Source: Microbacterium sp. T32
Lineage (GTDB): Bacteria; Actinomycetota; Actinomycetes; Actinomycetales; Microbacteriaceae
Direction of reading: 5' to 3'
Assembly (NCBI RefSeq): GCF_001619615.1
Contig: NZ_LQQP01000012.1
Span: 248,001 to 312,000, forward strand
DNA: 64,000 nucleotides
How positions within the stretch are numbered: position 1 is the stretch's first letter; each line of letters begins with the position of its first letter. A model generated the notes under the pieces. The model ran no database searches. It worked only from the letters and a program-made list of their open reading frames with translations, and was not told where the DNA came from. This document shows positions 41,788-53,334 of the stretch, one piece after another. Position numbers and translations under genes: made by a program.

Positions 41788-43506
41788 ATGCCCGCACCGC
41801 AGAATCCGAACACCGGTGAGTTCGATATCAAGCCCCGCAGCCGCGTCGTCACGGATGGCATCGAAGCCACCACGTCCCGAGGAATGCTCCGTGCTGTCGG
41901 CATGGGCGATGAGGACTGGGACAAGCCCCAGATCGGCATCGCGTCGAGCTGGAACGAGATCACGCCCTGCAACCTGAGCCTGGACCGCCTCGCGCAGGGC
42001 GCGAAGGAGGGCGTGCACGCCGGTGGCGGTTACCCGCTGCAGTTCGGCACCATCTCCGTCTCGGACGGCATCTCGATGGGCCACGAGGGCATGCACTTCT
42101 CGCTCGTCTCTCGCGAGGTCATCGCCGACTCGGTCGAGACCGTCATGATGGCCGAGCGCCTCGACGGGTCCGTGCTCCTCGCCGGCTGCGACAAGTCGAT
42201 CCCGGGCATGCTGATGGCATCCGCTCGTCTCGACCTCTCCAGCGTCTTCCTCTACGCCGGCTCGATCGCGCCGGGCTGGGTCAAGCTCAGCGACGGCACC
42301 GAGAAGGACGTCACGATCATCGACTCGTTCGAGGCCGTGGGCGCGTGCCTCGCGGGCAAGATGAGCGAGGCCGACCTCAAGCGCATCGAGTGCGCGATCG
42401 CCCCGGGTGAGGGTGCGTGCGGTGGCATGTACACCGCCAACACGATGGCCTCGGTCGCCGAGGCCCTGGGTCTCAGCCTCCCCGGCTCCGCCGCCCCGCC
42501 GTCGGCCGACCGCCGCCGTGACTACTTCGCCCACCGCTCGGGCGAGGCCGTGGTGAACCTGCTGCGTCAGGGCATCACGACGCGCGACATCCTCGCCAAG
42601 GAGGCGTTCGAGAACGCCATCGCCCTGGCCATGGCGCTGGGCGGCTCGACGAACGTCGTCCTGCACCTTCTCGCGATCGCGAGCGAGGCCGAGGTCGAGC
42701 TGTCGCTGCACGACTTCAACCGGATCGGCGACAAAGTTCCTCACGTCGCCGACATGAAGCCCTTCGGCAAGTACGTCATGAACGACGTCGACCGTCACGG
42801 CGGCATCCCGGTCATCATGAAGGCAATGCTCGACGAGGGCCTCCTGCACGGCGACGCACTCACCGTCACGGGCAAGACGCTGGCCGAGAACCTCGCCGAC
42901 CTGAACCCCGACCCGGTGGACGGCAAAGTCATCCACCGTTTCGACGACCCGATCCACGCCACCGGCGGCATCACGATCCTGCACGGCTCGCTCGCCCCCG
43001 AGGGCGCGGTCGTCAAGTCGGCCGGCTTCGACGCCGACGTGTTCGAAGGCCCGGCCCGCGTGTTCGAACGCGAGCGCGCGGCCATGGACGCCCTCGAGGC
43101 CGGCGACATCAACGCCGGCGACGTCATCGTCATCCGCTACGAGGGCCCCAAGGGCGGCCCGGGCATGCGCGAGATGCTGGCGATCACCGCCGCCATCAAG
43201 GGCGCGGGGCTCGGAAAAGATGTACTACTCTTGACGGACGGTCGATTCTCAGGCGGCACAACCGGCCTCTGCATCGGCCACATAGCTCCCGAAGCGGTGG
43301 ACGCAGGTCCTATCGCCTTCGTGCGCGATGGTGATCTGATACGGGTCGATATCGCCGCTCGCACTCTCGACTTGATCGTCGATGACGCCGAGCTGAGTTC
43401 CCGCCGCGAAGGCTGGGAACCGCTTCCCCCGCGCTATACCCGTGGCGTTCTGGCCAAGTACTCGAAGCTCGTGCACTCCGCTGCGGAGGGCGCGGTTACG
43501 GGCTGA
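41788..43506 (+). CDS. ilvD: Dihydroxy-acid dehydratase
   Basis: The 572-residue enzyme makes 2-keto acids in valine and isoleucine synthesis. Cluster ligand motifs are present: [22 protein letters not shown] and [14 protein letters not shown], plus [12 protein letters not shown] near the C-terminus. It begins the ilv block and is separated from ilvB by only 43 bases. Confidence 0.96.
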   Translation: MPAPQNPNTGEFDIKPRSRVVTDGIEATTSRGMLRAVGMGDEDWDKPQIGIASSWNEITPCNLSLDRLAQGAKEGVHAGGGYPLQFGTISVSDGISMGHEGMHFSLVSREVIADSVETVMMAERLDGSVLLAGCDKSIPGMLMASARLDLSSVFLYAGSIAPGWVKLSDGTEKDVTIIDSFEAVGACLAGKMSEADLKRIECAIAPGEGACGGMYTANTMASVAEALGLSLPGSAAPPSADRRRDYFAHRSGEAVVNLLRQGITTRDILAKEAFENAIALAMALGGSTNVVLHLLAIASEAEVELSLHDFNRIGDKVPHVADMKPFGKYVMNDVDRHGGIPVIMKAMLDEGLLHGDALTVTGKTLAENLADLNPDPVDGKVIHRFDDPIHATGGITILHGSLAPEGAVVKSAGFDADVFEGPARVFERERAAMDALEAGDINAGDVIVIRYEGPKGGPGMREMLAITAAIKGAGLGKDVLLLTDGRFSGGTTGLCIGHIAPEAVDAGPIAFVRDGDLIRVDIAARTLDLIVDDAELSSRREGWEPLPPRYTRGVLAKYSKLVHSAAEGAVTG

Positions 43507-43549
43507 CGGCCGTCCCCCTTTCACCCCCACCTGGTTCCGAGGTACCACC

Positions 43550-45355
43550 ATGTCCGCCGAATCCGCCACGGCCGTTCCCCGGCCCCCCGCTCGCACCGCT
43601 CCGGCGCCCGTGCTCACGGGCGCCCAGGCGGTCGTCCGTTCGCTCGACCTGCTCGGCGTCACCGACGTGTTCGGTCTGCCGGGCGGCGCGATCATGCCCG
43701 TCTACGACCCGCTCATGGATGACGAGAACGTCCGCCACATCCTCGTGCGCCACGAGCAGGGCGCCGGCCACGCGGCAGAGGGTTACGCTGCGGCGTCGGG
43801 TCGTGTCGGGGTCGCGATCGCGACCTCCGGCCCCGGCGCCACGAACCTCGTCACCGCGATCGCCGACGCCTACATGGACTCGGTGCCGCTCGTGTGCATC
43901 ACCGGTCAGGTCTTCTCGACCCTCATGGGAACGGATGCCTTCCAGGAGGCCGACATCGTCGGCATCACGATGCCGATCACGAAGCACTCCTTCCTGGTGA
44001 AGACCGCGGAGGAGATCCCCGGCGCGATCGCCGCCGCGTTCGAGATCGCGTCCACCGGTCGTCCCGGCCCCGTGCTCGTGGACATCACCAAGGACGCGCA
44101 GCAGAACTCGGCGCCGTTCGTCTGGCCGCCGAAGATCGACCTGCCCGGCTACCGTCCCGTGACGAAGGCGCACGGCAAGCAGATCCAGGCCGCGGCCCAG
44201 CTCATCGCCCACGCGAAGAAGCCGGTGCTGTACGTCGGCGGCGGTGTCATCCGCGCGCAGGCGTCGGCCGAGCTCAAGACGTTCGCCGAGGCAACCGGTG
44301 CTCCGCTGGTGACGACGCTCATGGCGCGCGGGGCGTTCCCCGACTCGCATGACCAGCACCTCGGCATGCCCGGCATGCACGGCACGGTGCCCGCCGTCTT
44401 GGCCCTCCAGGACAGCGACCTCATCGTGTCGCTGGGTGCGCGCTTCGACGACCGCGTGACGGGAAAGGCGTCGCTGTTCGCCCCGAACGCGCAGGTCGTG
44501 CACGTCGACATCGACCCGGCCGAGATCTCCAAGATCCGTACCGCGGACGTTCCGATCGTGGGAGACCTCAAGGAGGTCCTCGTCGACCTGGATGCCGCCT
44601 TCCGACAGGCGGCATCCGAGACCGAGGTCGACTACTCGGAGTGGTGGACCTTCCTCAACGGCCTCCGCGAGGAGTTCCCCCTCGGGTACACGCCCACCAC
44701 CGACGGCCTGCTGTCGCCGCAGCACGTGATCCAGCGCATCGGCGAGATGACCGGACCCGAGGCGATCTACGCCGCGGGCGTCGGCCAGCACCAGATGTGG
44801 GCGGCGCAGTTCATCAAGTACGAGCGCCCCAACGCGTGGCTGAACTCCGGCGGCGCCGGCACCATGGGCTACTCGGTTCCCGCCGCGATGGGGGCCAAGG
44901 TCGCCGAACCCGACCGCGTGGTGTGGGCGATCGACGGTGACGGCTGCTTCCAGATGACCAACCAAGAGCTCGCCACTTGCGTCATCAACGACATCCCGAT
45001 CAAGGTCGCGATCATCAACAACTCGTCGCTGGGCATGGTGCGCCAGTGGCAGACGCTGTTCTTCGACGGTCGCCACTCCAACACCGACCTGAACACGGGG
45101 CACGGGACGCGTCGCATCCCGGACTTCGTCAAGCTCGCCGAGGCGTACGGGTGCCTCGCGATCCGGGTCGAGAATGAAGACGAGATCGACGCGGCCATCC
45201 AGCTCGCGCTCGACACCAACGACCGTCCCGTGGTGATCGACTTCGTCGTGAGCGCGGATGCCATGGTGTGGCCGATGGTCCCGCAGGGCGTCAGCAACAG
45301 CTACGTCCAGTACGCCCGCGACCACTCGCCCGCCTTCGCCGAACAGGAGGACTGA
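43550..45355 (+). CDS. ilvB: Acetolactate synthase, large subunit
   Basis: The 601-residue ThDP enzyme starts at ATG 43550. [26 protein letters not shown] (catalytic Glu region), SGPGATN and the ThDP motif [13 protein letters not shown]...[10 protein letters not shown] are visible. It makes acetolactate or acetohydroxybutyrate with IlvN. There is no room for a leader peptide in the 43-bp gap before it, so classical attenuation of ilvB is unlikely. Confidence 0.96.
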   Translation: MSAESATAVPRPPARTAPAPVLTGAQAVVRSLDLLGVTDVFGLPGGAIMPVYDPLMDDENVRHILVRHEQGAGHAAEGYAAASGRVGVAIATSGPGATNLVTAIADAYMDSVPLVCITGQVFSTLMGTDAFQEADIVGITMPITKHSFLVKTAEEIPGAIAAAFEIASTGRPGPVLVDITKDAQQNSAPFVWPPKIDLPGYRPVTKAHGKQIQAAAQLIAHAKKPVLYVGGGVIRAQASAELKTFAEATGAPLVTTLMARGAFPDSHDQHLGMPGMHGTVPAVLALQDSDLIVSLGARFDDRVTGKASLFAPNAQVVHVDIDPAEISKIRTADVPIVGDLKEVLVDLDAAFRQAASETEVDYSEWWTFLNGLREEFPLGYTPTTDGLLSPQHVIQRIGEMTGPEAIYAAGVGQHQMWAAQFIKYERPNAWLNSGGAGTMGYSVPAAMGAKVAEPDRVVWAIDGDGCFQMTNQELATCVINDIPIKVAIINNSSLGMVRQWQTLFFDGRHSNTDLNTGHGTRRIPDFVKLAEAYGCLAIRVENEDEIDAAIQLALDTNDRPVVIDFVVSADAMVWPMVPQGVSNSYVQYARDHSPAFAEQED

Positions 45356-45356
45356 G

Positions 45357-46960
<1,604 letters not shown>

Positions 46961-46971
46961 TCTCCATCGTG

Positions 46972-47004
46972 AACGCCCCGGAACCGTCTCGGTCCCGGGG
47001 CGTT
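46972..47004 (+). terminator. Terminator after ilvC
   Basis: AACGCCCCGG (46972-46981) pairs with CCGGGGCGTT (46995-47004), with an inner ACCG/CGGT stem. It closes the ilv transcript. Confidence 0.8.
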
Positions 47005-47047
47005 CGCCGTTCCGGCGGGGCGTCGCCGCGGTGTCGGCGGCCGGCGC

Positions 47048-47053
47048 TACCGT
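47048..47053 (+). promoter_or_regulatory. -10 box TACCGT, leaderless start
   Basis: TACCGT is followed by six bases and GTG 47060. No ribosome-binding site is present. Confidence 0.45.
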
Positions 47054-47059
47054 GGACGC

Positions 47060-47602
47060 GTGAGCACACCGCGCGACGACGACGCCCTCTCCTGGGGCGG
47101 TGACGACGATCCGACGCTCGACGTCGGTGACAAGCGCTCTGTCGAGCGCGAGCCTTCGGAGATGCCTCCCCGCGAGGCCGGTTCGGTTCGTGCACCCGCG
47201 CCGAAGGCGGACGCCCCGACGCGCGAGGCGGGTACGTCGCGAACGCCCGCGCCGAAGGTCGAGGCGCGCCCTGTCGCTTCGGATAAGGACGAGGATGCCA
47301 TCCACTCGGCACCGCTCGGCAACGTCGGACTCGTGGGCATCGGCATGGTGGCGGCGACGTTCGTGCTCTTCGCGGTCGGCTGGTTGATCGCCGGATTCCG
47401 CCTGCGCGGGCTCGGCCTTCCCATCCCCGATGTCACGGTGCTCGCGCTCACGATCGGTGCGGCGCTGGCGCCCCTGGTCTGGTTCGTCGCCGTGCTCGCC
47501 CTGACCCGCGGCTGGCGTACGTGGCAGAGGTTCCTGCTGCTGATCCTCGGCATCCTGTTGCTCGTCCCGTGGCCGTTCCTGTCGCTGGGGGTCTCCGCAT
47601 GA
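47060..47602 (+). CDS. Membrane protein with disordered N-terminus
   Basis: The first 90 residues of this 180-residue protein are polar and repetitive (two APAPKADAP/TPAPKVEA-type segments). Three membrane spans follow (VGLVGIGMVAATFVLFAVGW, VLALTIGAALAPLVWFVAVL, FLLLILGILLLVPWPFLSL). No family is recognised. It overlaps the next small membrane gene, so the two are coexpressed. Confidence 0.65.
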   Translation: MSTPRDDDALSWGGDDDPTLDVGDKRSVEREPSEMPPREAGSVRAPAPKADAPTREAGTSRTPAPKVEARPVASDKDEDAIHSAPLGNVGLVGIGMVAATFVLFAVGWLIAGFRLRGLGLPIPDVTVLALTIGAALAPLVWFVAVLALTRGWRTWQRFLLLILGILLLVPWPFLSLGVSA

Positions 47603-47937
47603 GCACCGTCGCGCGCACCCGTTCCCTGCCGACGTGGCTGGTCGTCACGATCGCCGGAATCTTCGGCCTGTTCTACGCCTTCGTCGTGTGGAGCTCGGTC
47701 GCGCTGCTGATCCAGCAGGCGAACGGGGCCCTCGGGCTCAACGGTCTCGGCTGGTTCGTGTACATCCTGCCGATCGTGTTCCCGCTCGTGGCGTTCGGGA
47801 TCGCGTTCGCGATCGGCGCCCGCCGTCGCGCGGGGGAGTTCGCCCTCGCGCTGTTGGCCGGACTCACGCTCTCGGCGGCGTTCTGGCTCGCGATCGTCGG
47901 CTACGGCGCGACGTCGTACGGGCTCTACGGCGGCTGA
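47599..47937 (+). CDS. Small membrane protein, 112 aa
   Basis: ATG 47599 overlaps the previous stop (ATGA). Three hydrophobic spans are visible (WLVVTIAGIFGLFYAFVVWS, WFVYILPIVFPLVAFGIAFA, FALALLAGLTLSAAFWLAIV). It probably works with the preceding product in the membrane; the role is unknown. Confidence 0.65.
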   Translation: MSTVARTRSLPTWLVVTIAGIFGLFYAFVVWSSVALLIQQANGALGLNGLGWFVYILPIVFPLVAFGIAFAIGARRRAGEFALALLAGLTLSAAFWLAIVGYGATSYGLYGG

Positions 47938-47997
47938 GCGCTCCGCGCGAGCCGCTGCCGCACCGTCACACGGTCCGGCGCGCGCGACGTGCGGCGC

Positions 47998-48003
47998 TAG
48001 GCT
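47998..48003 (+). promoter_or_regulatory. Candidate -10 box TAGGCT of serA
   Basis: TAGGCT lies about 95 bases before the serA start and would give a leader of some 85 bases. The remaining leader shows no riboswitch that I can recognise. Confidence 0.35.
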
Positions 48004-48096
48004 GGCAGACGGCCCGCACGGGTCGCGCGCCCGGTTCGCGCCGGCGATGCGCGGTGGTGCGTGCTGCTCCCCAGCACCGTTTCGAAGGACGCATCC

Positions 48097-49701
48097 GTGA
48101 CGAAGCCCGTCGTGCTCATCGCCGAAGAACTCTCACCCGCCACCATCGACGCGCTCGGTCCCGACTTCGACGTGCGCCACGTCGACGGAACCGACCGCCC
48201 CGCGCTGCTCTCGGCTCTGGCCGACGCGCACGCGGTCCTCGTGCGATCGGCCACCAAGATCGACGCCGAGGCCATCTCGGCGGCGCCGGTCCTGAAGGTC
48301 GTGGCGCGTGCGGGTGTCGGCCTCGACAACGTCGACATCAAGTCGGCGACCGCGGCCGGCGTCATGGTCGTCAACGCGCCGACGTCGAACATCATCTCGG
48401 CGGCCGAACTCACGGTCGGGCACGTTCTGAGCCTCGCGCGCCACATCCCCGCGGCGCACGCGTCGCTCGCGCAGGGCCTGTGGAAGCGCAGCTCGTTCAC
48501 GGGCACCGAGCTCTTCGAGAAGACCATTGGCATCATCGGCCTCGGCCGCATCGGCGCGCTGATCGCCGCCCGCCTGCAGGCGTTCGACATGCGCGTCATC
48601 GCATACGACCCCTATGTCACGGCCACGCGTGCGCAGCAGCTCGGCGTGCAGCTGGTGTCGCTGGACGAACTGCTCGAGCAGAGCGACTTCGTCACGATCC
48701 ACATGCCGAAGACGCCCGAGACCACCGGCATGATCGGCACGGAGCAGCTCCGCCGCATGAAGAAGTCCGCGTTCGTGATCAACGTCGCGCGCGGCGGCCT
48801 GATCAACGAGGACGCCCTGTACGAGGCGCTCACGTCGGGCGAGATCGCCGGCGCGGGCCTCGACGTCTTCTCGACCGAGCCGCCCGCCGAGGACGGCCCG
48901 GCCCGCAAGCTCCTCGACCTCCCGAACGTCGTCGTCACGCCGCACCTTGGTGCGAGCACCGACGAGGCGCAGGAGAAGGCCGGGGTCTCGGTCGCCCGCT
49001 CGGTCAAGCTCGCGCTCGAGGGCGACCTCGTCCCGGATGCCGTGAACGTCGCCGGCGGCGCGATCGACCCGTTCGTCCGCCCCGGCATCGCGCTCGTCGA
49101 GATGCTCGGCCAGTTCTTCAGCGGTCTCGCCGACAGCGCGCTGTCGAGCCTCGACATCGAGGTCCGCGGCGAGCTCGCCGAGTACGACGTGAGCGTCTAC
49201 CGCCTCGCCGCGCTCAAGGGCATCTTCAGCCGCATCGTCAGCGAGACGGTGTCGTACGTCAACGCGCCGCTGTTCGCCGAGCAGCGCGGCGTCGAGACGC
49301 GCCTCATCGTCGAGTCCGACAGCCCGCTGTACCGGAACATCACGATCCTGCGAGGGACCCTCGCGGACGGTTCGACGCTCGAAGTCGCCGGAACCCTCGC
49401 CGGCACCCGCATGGTGCCCAAGGTCGTCGGAATCAACGGCTACGAGATCGAGGTCCCGATCGAGAGCCACCACATCGTCATGCGCTACGCCGACCGCCCC
49501 GGCATCGTCGCGATCTACGGTCAGAAGCTCGGCGACGCGGGGATCAACATCGCCGGTCTCCAGGTCGCCCGGCCGGATGCCACGGGCCGCGCGCTCTCGG
49601 TCCTCACGGTCGATTCGCCCGTGCCCGATGGAATCCTGGATGCCATGCGTCAGGCCGTGAACGCCGACCTGTTCCGCCAGATCGAGATCGTCGAGAGCTG
49701 A
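48097..49701 (+). CDS. serA: D-3-phosphoglycerate dehydrogenase, long form
   Basis: GTG 48097 follows AAGGA and gives 534 residues, the actinobacterial long form. The NAD domain has TIGIIGLGRIGALIAAR, INVARGG (catalytic Arg) and TPHLGAS (catalytic His). An intervening domain and a C-terminal ACT domain (MRYADRPGIVAIYGQKLGD) give serine feedback. It makes 3-phosphohydroxypyruvate, the first step to serine. Confidence 0.95.
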   Translation: MTKPVVLIAEELSPATIDALGPDFDVRHVDGTDRPALLSALADAHAVLVRSATKIDAEAISAAPVLKVVARAGVGLDNVDIKSATAAGVMVVNAPTSNIISAAELTVGHVLSLARHIPAAHASLAQGLWKRSSFTGTELFEKTIGIIGLGRIGALIAARLQAFDMRVIAYDPYVTATRAQQLGVQLVSLDELLEQSDFVTIHMPKTPETTGMIGTEQLRRMKKSAFVINVARGGLINEDALYEALTSGEIAGAGLDVFSTEPPAEDGPARKLLDLPNVVVTPHLGASTDEAQEKAGVSVARSVKLALEGDLVPDAVNVAGGAIDPFVRPGIALVEMLGQFFSGLADSALSSLDIEVRGELAEYDVSVYRLAALKGIFSRIVSETVSYVNAPLFAEQRGVETRLIVESDSPLYRNITILRGTLADGSTLEVAGTLAGTRMVPKVVGINGYEIEVPIESHHIVMRYADRPGIVAIYGQKLGDAGINIAGLQVARPDATGRALSVLTVDSPVPDGILDAMRQAVNADLFRQIEIVES

Positions 49702-49720
49702 CGAGTCCGGCTGCGTGCGG

Positions 49721-49748
49721 GGAGGGGGTCGCGAAAGCGGCCCCCTCC
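49721..49748 (+). terminator. Terminator after serA
   Basis: GGAGGGGG-TCGC and GCGG-CCCCCTCC pair around GAAA, followed by TTCCGTT. Confidence 0.75.
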
Positions 49749-49846
49749 TTCCGTTGGTCCGCGCGCTCGGGTGAAGAACGTGCGGCGAATGGTGGAATCG
49801 GGCGCGATACGCCCCGATGGAGGGGGTGGCTTTCCATCATCGACGC

Positions 49847-50038
49847 ATGACCTCATCGCTCATCGCGCGCTTGGCGCTGGTCGCGTCGGGATCCTCCCTG
49901 CTCATCGTCGGCGTGGCCGATGCCGCGCGCGGTCAGGGGTGGGCGCTCCCCGAGGTGGTGGGTGCGGGCGTGCTCCTGCTGGGCGTTGCCGCGGAGGCAT
50001 CCGGAATCGTCCGGATCGGACGTCGTTCCGCGCGCTGA
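49847..50038 (+). CDS. Small membrane protein, 63 aa
   Basis: ATG 49847 opens a product with two hydrophobic spans (LIARLALVASGSSLLIVGVA, VVGAGVLLLGVAAEASGIV) and a basic end (RIGRRSAR). No family is recognised. The stop nearly meets the TetR gene tail to tail. Confidence 0.5.
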   Translation: MTSSLIARLALVASGSSLLIVGVADAARGQGWALPEVVGAGVLLLGVAAEASGIVRIGRRSAR

Positions 50039-50040
50039 TC

Positions 50041-50583
50041 TCAGGTCGTCGCGGCGACGACCGCCGCGATGAGGGCGTCGAGCTCTGGTCCCTCGAGGGT
50101 CGGCCCGGGCAGCGCGTTCAGGTCCAGCACCGCGTTGAAGTACAGGCCGTCGCTCACGAGGAGCACCATCTGCAGGGCCGTCTCGTCGCGCGTGTGGGGG
50201 CGGAGGCTGTCCTCCCAGAGCTCGCGCACGCGACGCAGACTCGCCGATGCCGCGTCATTCCCGTTCTGGGCCAATCTCGACACCGCGAGGATCGTGACGT
50301 CGAGCGGCGAACCGGTGTTCTGCGAGGACCGCAGGTGCGCGGCCACGACACCTTCGCTCGAGTTCTCGATCTCCTCGACATCCCGTTGCGCTAGAGTCTC
50401 GAGCCGAGCGACGAGAGCCTCTTCGAGAGCGCTCTTCGAGTTGAAGTGGTAGAGCAGACCGCCCTTGCTCACCCCCGCGGCGCGAGCCGTGGCATCCATG
50501 GTGGCGGCACGCTCGCCGTCGTCCACGAGGATGCGCGTGAAGGCGTCGAGGACGGCTTCGCGGGCGAGGGGTGGTCTGCTCAT
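50041..50583 (-). CDS. TetR-family repressor
   Basis: ATG 50583 gives 180 residues. The N-terminal helix-turn-helix reads ERAATMDATARAAGVSKGGL followed by LYHFNSKSALEEAL, typical of TetR. It lies divergent to the MFS gene and most likely represses it. Confidence 0.85.
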   Translation of the reverse strand: MSRPPLAREAVLDAFTRILVDDGERAATMDATARAAGVSKGGLLYHFNSKSALEEALVARLETLAQRDVEEIENSSEGVVAAHLRSSQNTGSPLDVTILAVSRLAQNGNDAASASLRRVRELWEDSLRPHTRDETALQMVLLVSDGLYFNAVLDLNALPGPTLEGPELDALIAAVVAATT

Positions 50584-50628
50584 GGCCTCTCGATCGTACT
50601 GGCGGGGGCGTGTCGATTCTGTTACTAT

Positions 50629-50642
50629 ACCGGCTGGACGGT
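50629..50642. promoter_or_regulatory. Operator between tetR and MFS genes
   Basis: ACCG-N6-CGGT is a short perfect inverted repeat placed over the overlapping divergent promoters (TATAGT on the - strand, TTACTAT on the + strand). Confidence 0.45.
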
Positions 50643-50662
50643 TAAGAAACGGAATCGGAAGA

Positions 50663-52201
50663 ATGCTCACCTCGTCGTTGCCCACTCAAGAGATCAACGC
50701 TCCTCGCGCCGGTTGGCGCGGGTGGTTCGCGCTGGCCGTGCTCATGCTGCCGGTGCTGCTCGTCTCGGTCGACAACACGGTGCTGAGCTTCGCGCTGCCC
50801 GAGATCGCGCTGTCGCTGCAGCCCTCGAGCATCGAGCAGCTCTGGATCATCGACGTCTACCCGCTCGTCCTCGCCGGTCTCCTCGTGACGATGGGCACGC
50901 TCGGCGACCGGTTCGGGCGTCGGCGCTTGCTGCTGATCGGCGCCACCGGATTCGCCGCGGTCTCCGCGCTCTCGGCGTTCGCCCCCACCGCCGCGCTGCT
51001 CATCGCCGGTCGCGCCCTGATGGGCGTGTTCGGGGCGATGCTCATGCCGTCCACGCTGTCGCTGCTGCGGAGCATCTTCCGCGACCGCGACGAGCGGCGG
51101 CTCGCGATCGCCGTGTGGGCGTCGGGCTTCTCGGCCGGTGCGGCCCTCGGCCCGATCGTGGGCGGGTTCCTGCTCGAGCACTTCACGTGGGGCTCGGTGT
51201 TCCTCATGGCCGTGCCCGTGCTGGTTCCGCTGCTCATCCTCGCGCCGTTCTTCGTGCCTGAGAGCCGCGACCCCGCGCCGGGGCGTTTCGACCCGCTCAG
51301 CGTGCTGCTCTCGCTCGCGACCATGGTGCCGATCGTCTACGGCATCAAGAAGCTCGCGGTCGACGGCCCGACGCTGGTGACGCTCGCGCTGTTCGTGACG
51401 GGCGTGGTGTTCGGCTGGTTGTTCGTGCGGCGCCAGCGCGCTCTGCCCACGCCGATGCTCGACATGTCCCTGTTTCGGCGAGGGACGTTCTCCGGGGCGA
51501 TCCTCGTCAACCTGTTGAGCGTGGTCGGTCTCGTCGGGTTCCTGTACTTCGTCGCGCAGCACCTGCAGCTCGTGGTGGGCCTCACGCCGATGGTCGCGGG
51601 CTTCGCGCTGCTGCCCGGTCTCGTGCTGATGATCGTCGCGGGGCTGGCAATCGTTCCCGTCGCGCAGCGGTTCGCGCCGCGCCGCGTGGTTCCCGCCGCG
51701 CTGGCGTTCTCCGTCGTGGCGTACGTCCTCGTCGCTTTCTCGACCGCCGACCTCCTGCTGCTCATCGTGGCGTTCGGTCTGCTGGGCATCGGCATCGGCG
51801 CCGCCGAGACCGTGTCGAACGAGCTGATCCTCTCCAGTGCGCCACCCGCCAAAGCCGGTGCCGCGAGCGCCGTGTCCGAGACGGCGTACGAGGTGGGCGC
51901 GGTGCTCGGCACGGCGGTACTGGGTGGCATCCTGGCCGCGTTCTACCGCGCGCAGCTCGTGCTGCCGGCGGGTCTCCCGGATGCCGCGGCCGACGCGGCC
52001 CGTGAGACCCTTGCCGGAGCCGTCGCGGTGTCGCACACCCTCGACGACGCAGCGCTGAGGGAGGCGCTGAGGCTTGCCGCGGCGCAGGCGTTCGACTCGG
52101 GCGTCGTGGTCACTGCGCTCATCGGCGCGGGGCTCATCGTCGTGGCGGCGCTCATCGCTGCCACTACCCTGGGAGGATCCCGCGGCGCATCGACGAAGTG
52201 A
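50663..52201 (+). CDS. MFS efflux transporter, 14-span DHA2 type
   Basis: ATG 50663 gives 512 residues with about 14 hydrophobic spans. Motifs of the EmrB/QacA group are present: VDNTVLSFALPEI (motif D1), GDRFGRRRLLLIG (motif A) and GAALGPIVGGFLLEHFTWG (motif C). It would export drugs or dyes, under control of the divergent TetR gene. Confidence 0.85.
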   Translation: MLTSSLPTQEINAPRAGWRGWFALAVLMLPVLLVSVDNTVLSFALPEIALSLQPSSIEQLWIIDVYPLVLAGLLVTMGTLGDRFGRRRLLLIGATGFAAVSALSAFAPTAALLIAGRALMGVFGAMLMPSTLSLLRSIFRDRDERRLAIAVWASGFSAGAALGPIVGGFLLEHFTWGSVFLMAVPVLVPLLILAPFFVPESRDPAPGRFDPLSVLLSLATMVPIVYGIKKLAVDGPTLVTLALFVTGVVFGWLFVRRQRALPTPMLDMSLFRRGTFSGAILVNLLSVVGLVGFLYFVAQHLQLVVGLTPMVAGFALLPGLVLMIVAGLAIVPVAQRFAPRRVVPAALAFSVVAYVLVAFSTADLLLLIVAFGLLGIGIGAAETVSNELILSSAPPAKAGAASAVSETAYEVGAVLGTAVLGGILAAFYRAQLVLPAGLPDAAADAARETLAGAVAVSHTLDDAALREALRLAAAQAFDSGVVVTALIGAGLIVVAALIAATTLGGSRGASTK

Positions 52202-52226
52202 TGTGCCCTGAGCGCTGAGGAGTGCG

Positions 52227-53279
52227 ATGTCGCGCGTCGTGAAACTGGCCGTCATCCCCGGTGACGGCATCGGTCCCGAGGTCGTCAGCGAGGCCGTGAA
52301 GGTTCTCGACGCCGTCACCGCCGACTCCGGCGTCACGTTCGAGAAGACGCCGTTCTCGCTCGGCGCCGCACGGTACCTCGAGACCGGCGACACCCTCACC
52401 GACGCCGACCTCGCCGCGATCGCCGAGCACGACGCGATCCTTCTCGGCGCGGTCGGGGGAGTGCCCGGTGATCCGCGCCTGAAGGACGCGAACATCGAGC
52501 GGGGCCTCCTGCTCAAGCTGCGTTTCGAGCTCGACCACTACGTCAACCTGCGGCCGTCGAAGCTCTACCCGGGGGCGACCGGTCCGCTCGCGAACCCCGG
52601 CGACATCGACTTCGTCGTGGTCCGCGAGGGCACCGAGGGGCCGTACGTCGGCAACGGCGGGTCGATCCGGCGCGGCACGCCCCACGAGGTCGCCAACGAG
52701 ACGTCGGTCAACACCGCCTTCGGCATCGAGCGCGTCGTCCGCTACGCGTTCGACCTGGCGGAGCGTCGGCGCCGGAAGCTGACGCTCGTGCACAAGACCA
52801 ACGTCCTCGTGCACGCCGGCGGCATGTGGAAGCGCATCGTCGACGCGGTGGCGACGGAGCACCCCGAGGTCGACGTAGACTACCTGCACGTCGACGCGGC
52901 CACGATCTTCCTGGTCACGAACCCCAGCCGCTTCGATGTGATCGTCACCGACAACCTCTTCGGCGACATCTTGACCGACTTGGCCGGCGCCGTCACCGGT
53001 GGCATCGGCCTCGCCGCTTCGGGCAACATCAACCCCGACGGCGCGTTCCCCTCGATGTTCGAGCCCGTCCACGGATCGGCGCCCGACATCGCGGGCACCC
53101 TGAAGGCCGATCCCACGGCCGCGATCCTCTCGGTCGCCCTCCTGCTCGACCATCTCGGGCTCGAGAGCGAGTCCGCCCGCGTCACCCGCGCGGTGGAAGA
53201 CGACATCGCCGCCCGGGACGCCACGCCGCGCAGCACCGCGCAGATCGGCGACGCGATCGCCGACCGCGTCCGGGCGTAA
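52227..53279 (+). CDS. leuB: 3-isopropylmalate dehydrogenase
   Basis: The 350-residue enzyme oxidises 3-isopropylmalate in leucine synthesis. [27 protein letters not shown] and the metal/substrate motif [14 protein letters not shown] are visible. It follows the MFS gene by 25 bases and has a GGAG site before ATG 52227. The gap to ilvE is 55 bases. Confidence 0.93.
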   Translation: MSRVVKLAVIPGDGIGPEVVSEAVKVLDAVTADSGVTFEKTPFSLGAARYLETGDTLTDADLAAIAEHDAILLGAVGGVPGDPRLKDANIERGLLLKLRFELDHYVNLRPSKLYPGATGPLANPGDIDFVVVREGTEGPYVGNGGSIRRGTPHEVANETSVNTAFGIERVVRYAFDLAERRRRKLTLVHKTNVLVHAGGMWKRIVDAVATEHPEVDVDYLHVDAATIFLVTNPSRFDVIVTDNLFGDILTDLAGAVTGGIGLAASGNINPDGAFPSMFEPVHGSAPDIAGTLKADPTAAILSVALLLDHLGLESESARVTRAVEDDIAARDATPRSTAQIGDAIADRVRA

Positions 53280-53334
53280 CCTGGACCGATCGGCCCGCGC
53301 CGCCCGCGCTCCCCGACACCGTGTGAAAGAGACC

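Noticed and set aside
43507..43549. Attenuator or leader peptide before ilvB
   Set aside because: Only 43 bases separate ilvD and ilvB, and no Leu/Val/Ile-rich leader frame or alternative hairpin is present.
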